Shown here piece after piece: positions 61,631 to 64,000 of a stretch of DNA of 64,000 nucleotides; the stretch's first letter is position 1, and every line of letters starts with the position of its first letter. The position numbers and the translations under genes are program-made. The notes below the pieces were generated by a model. The model was not told where the DNA came from. It searched no databases and was given only the letters and a program-made list of their open reading frames with translations. This DNA is from Bog-756 sp963737625 (GTDB lineage: Bacteria; Actinomycetota; Acidimicrobiia; Acidimicrobiales; RAAP-2), in contig CAVTTK010000006.1 in NCBI GenBank assembly GCA_963737625.1, positions 1 through 64,000 on the forward strand, given 5' to 3'.

Positions 61631-62878
61631 TCAGCCTGGCTCCGTGCTCGGGGGCAGACCGATGGTGCCCATCGCCTCCAGAAGCTCTTCGCCAGCCCGG
61701 GGGTCGGCCACTCTCTCTATGATCAATCGTGCCTGTGCCTGCCGTGATCGACCGAAGATCTCGGCACAGCCTTGGTCGCTAACGATCGCCGAGTGCTGAA
61801 ACGACGTGACCGGATCGGTGAGGATCGACAGCACCGCCGAGGTGTCCGTCTTCTCGTGCCACGAGTGCACGGCGACGACCGCGTGTCCACCGGGGGAATG
61901 GAGGGCACCGGCGACGAAATCAGGCTGACCCCCGAATCCCGAGTAGACGGCCCCGTGAACGAAGCTGGCGTTGGCCTGGGCGAAGAGATCGATCTGCAGG
62001 GCCATGTTGACCGAGACCATGGTCGGGTTGTTGGCGATCGTTGCCGGATCGTTGATGACCTCTGTCCGTGTCATCTGCAGTCGGGGGTTTCCGTCAGCCC
62101 ACCGGTAGAGCTCTGGCGAGCCGAGCAGGAACGACGTCTGAATGGGTCGGCCCAGATCGAGAGAACCGGACCGCTCAAGAGCGAGGACGCCGTCGCTGAT
62201 CATTTCGGACCAGATCCCGAGATAGCGACGATCGAGGAGCTGACGGGCGGTCACCTCAGGGATCTTCCCGATGCCGAGCTGAACAGTGGCACCGTCATCG
62301 ACAAAGCGAGCGACCTGCTCACCGATTCTCCGGTCCATGTCCCCGATCCGTCGAGAGGGGGCCGACAGGAGTGGCTCGTCCACCTCGACGGCAACGTCGA
62401 TCCAGTCGACCGAGATCTCACTGTCTCCAAACGTATAGGGCATGTTCGGGTTCAGTTGGGCCACGACAAGTCCACCGCGGGCACGCGTGCTCTCGATGGC
62501 GGCAGGAAGGATGTTGACCTCGATCCCGAGCGAGACCTTGCCGTCGTGAGGAACCGAGGTATGGATGAGGACAGCGTCGACCGGCCGCAAGGTGTCGAAC
62601 AGCCGGGGAACGAGCGAGAGGCGCATGGGCAGGTACTCGAGCGAGCGGTCCTGGCGCATGCCCGGTCCCACGAACGGGGTCTCGTTGATGAGTCCGGAGC
62701 GCTGCGGCCAATCGAGCTGGGCGTTGATGGCGAACAGCCGACACCGCTCCCGGGAGGCCTCAAGAGCGTGAACAAGGGCTGTCGGGGTGGCAAAGTTTCC
62801 CGATACGACGACCCGAGGCTCTTCGCCTGACAAGGAGCCGAGACGGGCGCCGACCTCCTCGACCGAGACAATTCGCAC
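61631..62878 (-). CDS. Acetyl-CoA hydrolase/CoA-transferase family protein
   Basis: 415 residues from GTG 62878, five bases after the stop of the glycosyltransferase gene. Family features: QLDWPQRSGLINETPFVGPG, VSLGIEVNILPAAIES, VQLGIGKIPEVTARQLL, and the catalytic glutamate in LGIWSEMISDGVLAL. The C-terminal VSVNMALQIDLFAQANASFV and GFGGQPDFVAGALHSPGGHA are typical of the 4-hydroxybutyrate/acetate CoA-transferase group. It moves CoA between small carboxylates or hydrolyses acetyl-CoA. The coupling to a sugar transferase is unusual. Confidence 0.87.
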   Translation of the reverse strand: MRIVSVEEVGARLGSLSGEEPRVVVSGNFATPTALVHALEASRERCRLFAINAQLDWPQRSGLINETPFVGPGMRQDRSLEYLPMRLSLVPRLFDTLRPVDAVLIHTSVPHDGKVSLGIEVNILPAAIESTRARGGLVVAQLNPNMPYTFGDSEISVDWIDVAVEVDEPLLSAPSRRIGDMDRRIGEQVARFVDDGATVQLGIGKIPEVTARQLLDRRYLGIWSEMISDGVLALERSGSLDLGRPIQTSFLLGSPELYRWADGNPRLQMTRTEVINDPATIANNPTMVSVNMALQIDLFAQANASFVHGAVYSGFGGQPDFVAGALHSPGGHAVVAVHSWHEKTDTSAVLSILTDPVTSFQHSAIVSDQGCAEIFGRSRQAQARLIIERVADPRAGEELLEAMGTIGLPPSTEPG

Positions 62879-62883
62879 TCAAT

Positions 62884-64000
62884 CTACCCGGACAGCTCGG
62901 CCATCAACTGAGCGAACAGTAGCAAGTGCTTGTCGCCCACAAACCCGTCGAGGACATGCTGGCGAGCCCGGACGCCGAGCTGGACGAGCTCTTGGGGATG
63001 TGCGAAGAGTTCGGTGAGCACCTCTCCGAAAGCGGCCAGATCCGTCGGGTCGCTCAGAAGAACGCCGGTCCCGGGGGCGATCTGTCCAGAAATGCCTCCG
63101 ACGTTGGAGGCCACCACGGCCTTGGCCTTCCACATGCCCTCGGCCACGGTCAGCCCGAAGCCTTCCTCCAAGCTCTTCTGCACAATCACGGTGGCATGGC
63201 GTTGGATGGCGTTGACCATCGCCGCGTTCTCGTCCACATCCTCCATCGGCAGGGTGATCAGCGTGACGCGTCGACGAGCGTCGGCCGGTAGATCCGTCCA
63301 GGCCGCCAGGCACTGGGCATACACTTCGGCCCCTTCCGGGTCGTCCGTGACCCCGACCACGGAAGGTCCCACCAACGCCAGGTGAGCGTCGATTTGTGCT
63401 GGCACCGCGGCGACGAATCCTTGCATGACCCCTTCCATGTCCTTCAACCGGTCCCATCGAGACACTTGGACGACCATGGGGACATCAGGTGGCAAGCGCG
63501 AGCCGTTGGCGGAGACAATCACCGCCTGGCGGTCGACGTGTCCAGCGGTGCCACTGCCGCGTGTGAACGATCCAGGGCGGCCTCCCGGTCCAGCGAGAAG
63601 CCCGATGCGGCCGAGTGTGAGCAGCACGTCCCTCGGCGACATGTCCTGGTTCTTGGGCGAGAAGGGATCGATCGACGGAGGGATGATCCGGACCTTCGGC
63701 CCTTCGATCCAGGGGGGAACGTACTCGGGCATGGAGAAGATAAAGGCCTCGCAGGGCGCGAGATGAGGTCGGAGAAACGACCACGCCTCGTCGGTCCACT
63801 GGTCGCTTCCCACTCGCCCGACGTGGCATCGCCAAAGGACCCGGGCCCCGGCTTCGGCAAGGTCCCTAGCCATCCCGGCCGTTTGAGGATCATGGAGGAT
63901 GACGACGTCTCCCCGCCGCAGACGGCTGATCACGCTTGCCGCGTTGGCGGTTGTGATGGCTTGGTAATGGCGCGCCTCGTCGACCGCCAACTTGCCGGCG
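62884..64000 (-). CDS. TreT-like trehalose synthase/glycosyltransferase family 4 (N-terminus outside the window)
   Basis: At least 371 residues; the frame is open to the window edge, and the TTG at 63990 is within the coding region and not the start. The GT4 features are DVVILHDPQTAGMARDLAEA, CEAFIFSMPEYVPPWIEG and IIPPSIDPFSPKNQDM, then the donor-site segment MVVQVSRWDRLKDMEGVMQG and the Glu-containing HATVIVQKSLEEGFGLTVAE motif. This fits trehalose glycosyltransferring synthase (TreT), which joins NDP-glucose and glucose, or a close trehalose phosphorylase relative. The next gene begins five bases after its stop. Confidence 0.82.
   Translation of the reverse strand, partial: AGKLAVDEARHYQAITTANAASVISRLRRGDVVILHDPQTAGMARDLAEAGARVLWRCHVGRVGSDQWTDEAWSFLRPHLAPCEAFIFSMPEYVPPWIEGPKVRIIPPSIDPFSPKNQDMSPRDVLLTLGRIGLLAGPGGRPGSFTRGSGTAGHVDRQAVIVSANGSRLPPDVPMVVQVSRWDRLKDMEGVMQGFVAAVPAQIDAHLALVGPSVVGVTDDPEGAEVYAQCLAAWTDLPADARRRVTLITLPMEDVDENAAMVNAIQRHATVIVQKSLEEGFGLTVAEGMWKAKAVVASNVGGISGQIAPGTGVLLSDPTDLAAFGEVLTELFAHPQELVQLGVRARQHVLDGFVGDKHLLLFAQLMAELSG

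Noticed and set aside
1..64000. CRISPR arrays, rRNA genes and phage structural genes
   Set aside because: No regularly spaced identical repeats, no rRNA-like stretch and no recognisable capsid, tail or terminase proteins were found.

Overview
The window is high-GC and actinobacterial in style. The signs are many GTG starts, 4-base gene overlaps, leaderless promoters, a BTAD/AAA regulator, a PucR regulator, a PPOX-fold (F420/flavin-type) protein, Wadjet, and YbjQ multi-domain proteins. A member of the Acidimicrobiia or a related Actinomycetota lineage fits, but the sequence names no species. Broken genes and one-base frameshifts recur. Some are real decay; others (in C or A runs) could be assembly errors.

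Layout. 1-9.2 kb is a worn flank: an IS630 transposase remnant, an arginase-like pseudogene, a frameshifted alcohol dehydrogenase, a small zinc-ribbon protein, a membrane diguanylate cyclase, a STAS protein, and an RHH regulator/DUF4097 pair with a palindromic operator. 9.24-51.71 kb looks like two related integrative elements in tandem, both using the 3' part of one tRNA-Arg(ACG) gene (51672-51745). Each has a tyrosine integrase at its tRNA-proximal end and, at its far end, a conserved ~260-bp sequence followed by an AbiEi/AbiEii-like pair. A 47-bp att core is repeated exactly at 26818-26864 and 51667-51713.

Element A (about 9.24-26.86 kb) is a compact defence island: AbiE-like pair, complete type I Wadjet (jetABCD), HipBA, a metallophosphoesterase, a putative phosphorothioate-sensing HNH nuclease beside a second HNH nuclease, VapBC, and an intact integrase. 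Element B (about 26.86-51.71 kb) is larger and decayed. It has a second AbiE-like pair and a cargo of redox/stress and membrane genes: isoprenylcysteine-type methyltransferase, two lipoproteins, MarR, DUF1275, a hydroxyisobutyrate-dehydrogenase-like enzyme, PPOX protein, catalase, HD hydrolase, aldo/keto reductase, alpha/beta hydrolase, PucR regulator, DUF4118 protein, cation exchanger, and an orphan zinc-binding lipoprotein. Scattered among them are fragments of an IS3-type transposase, an MmyB regulator, a PPOX gene, a peroxiredoxin and a group II intron. Its integrase carries a one-base deletion.

51.75-64 kb looks like core chromosome: a candidate structured small RNA with its own terminator, a strong hairpin, a large BTAD-AAA-TPR regulator (one frameshift), a divergent four-gene operon with three YbjQ-type double-domain proteins, a CaiB/BaiF CoA-transferase behind a TetR-type palindrome, a type I GAPDH, and a TreT-like glycosyltransferase followed by a CoA-transferase/hydrolase.

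The points most worth following are the tandem element architecture with tRNA-derived repeats at the left ends, the leaderless GTG/palindrome shared by two complete and two orphan abiE starts, the candidate ncRNA at 51883-52050, and the YbjQ operon.
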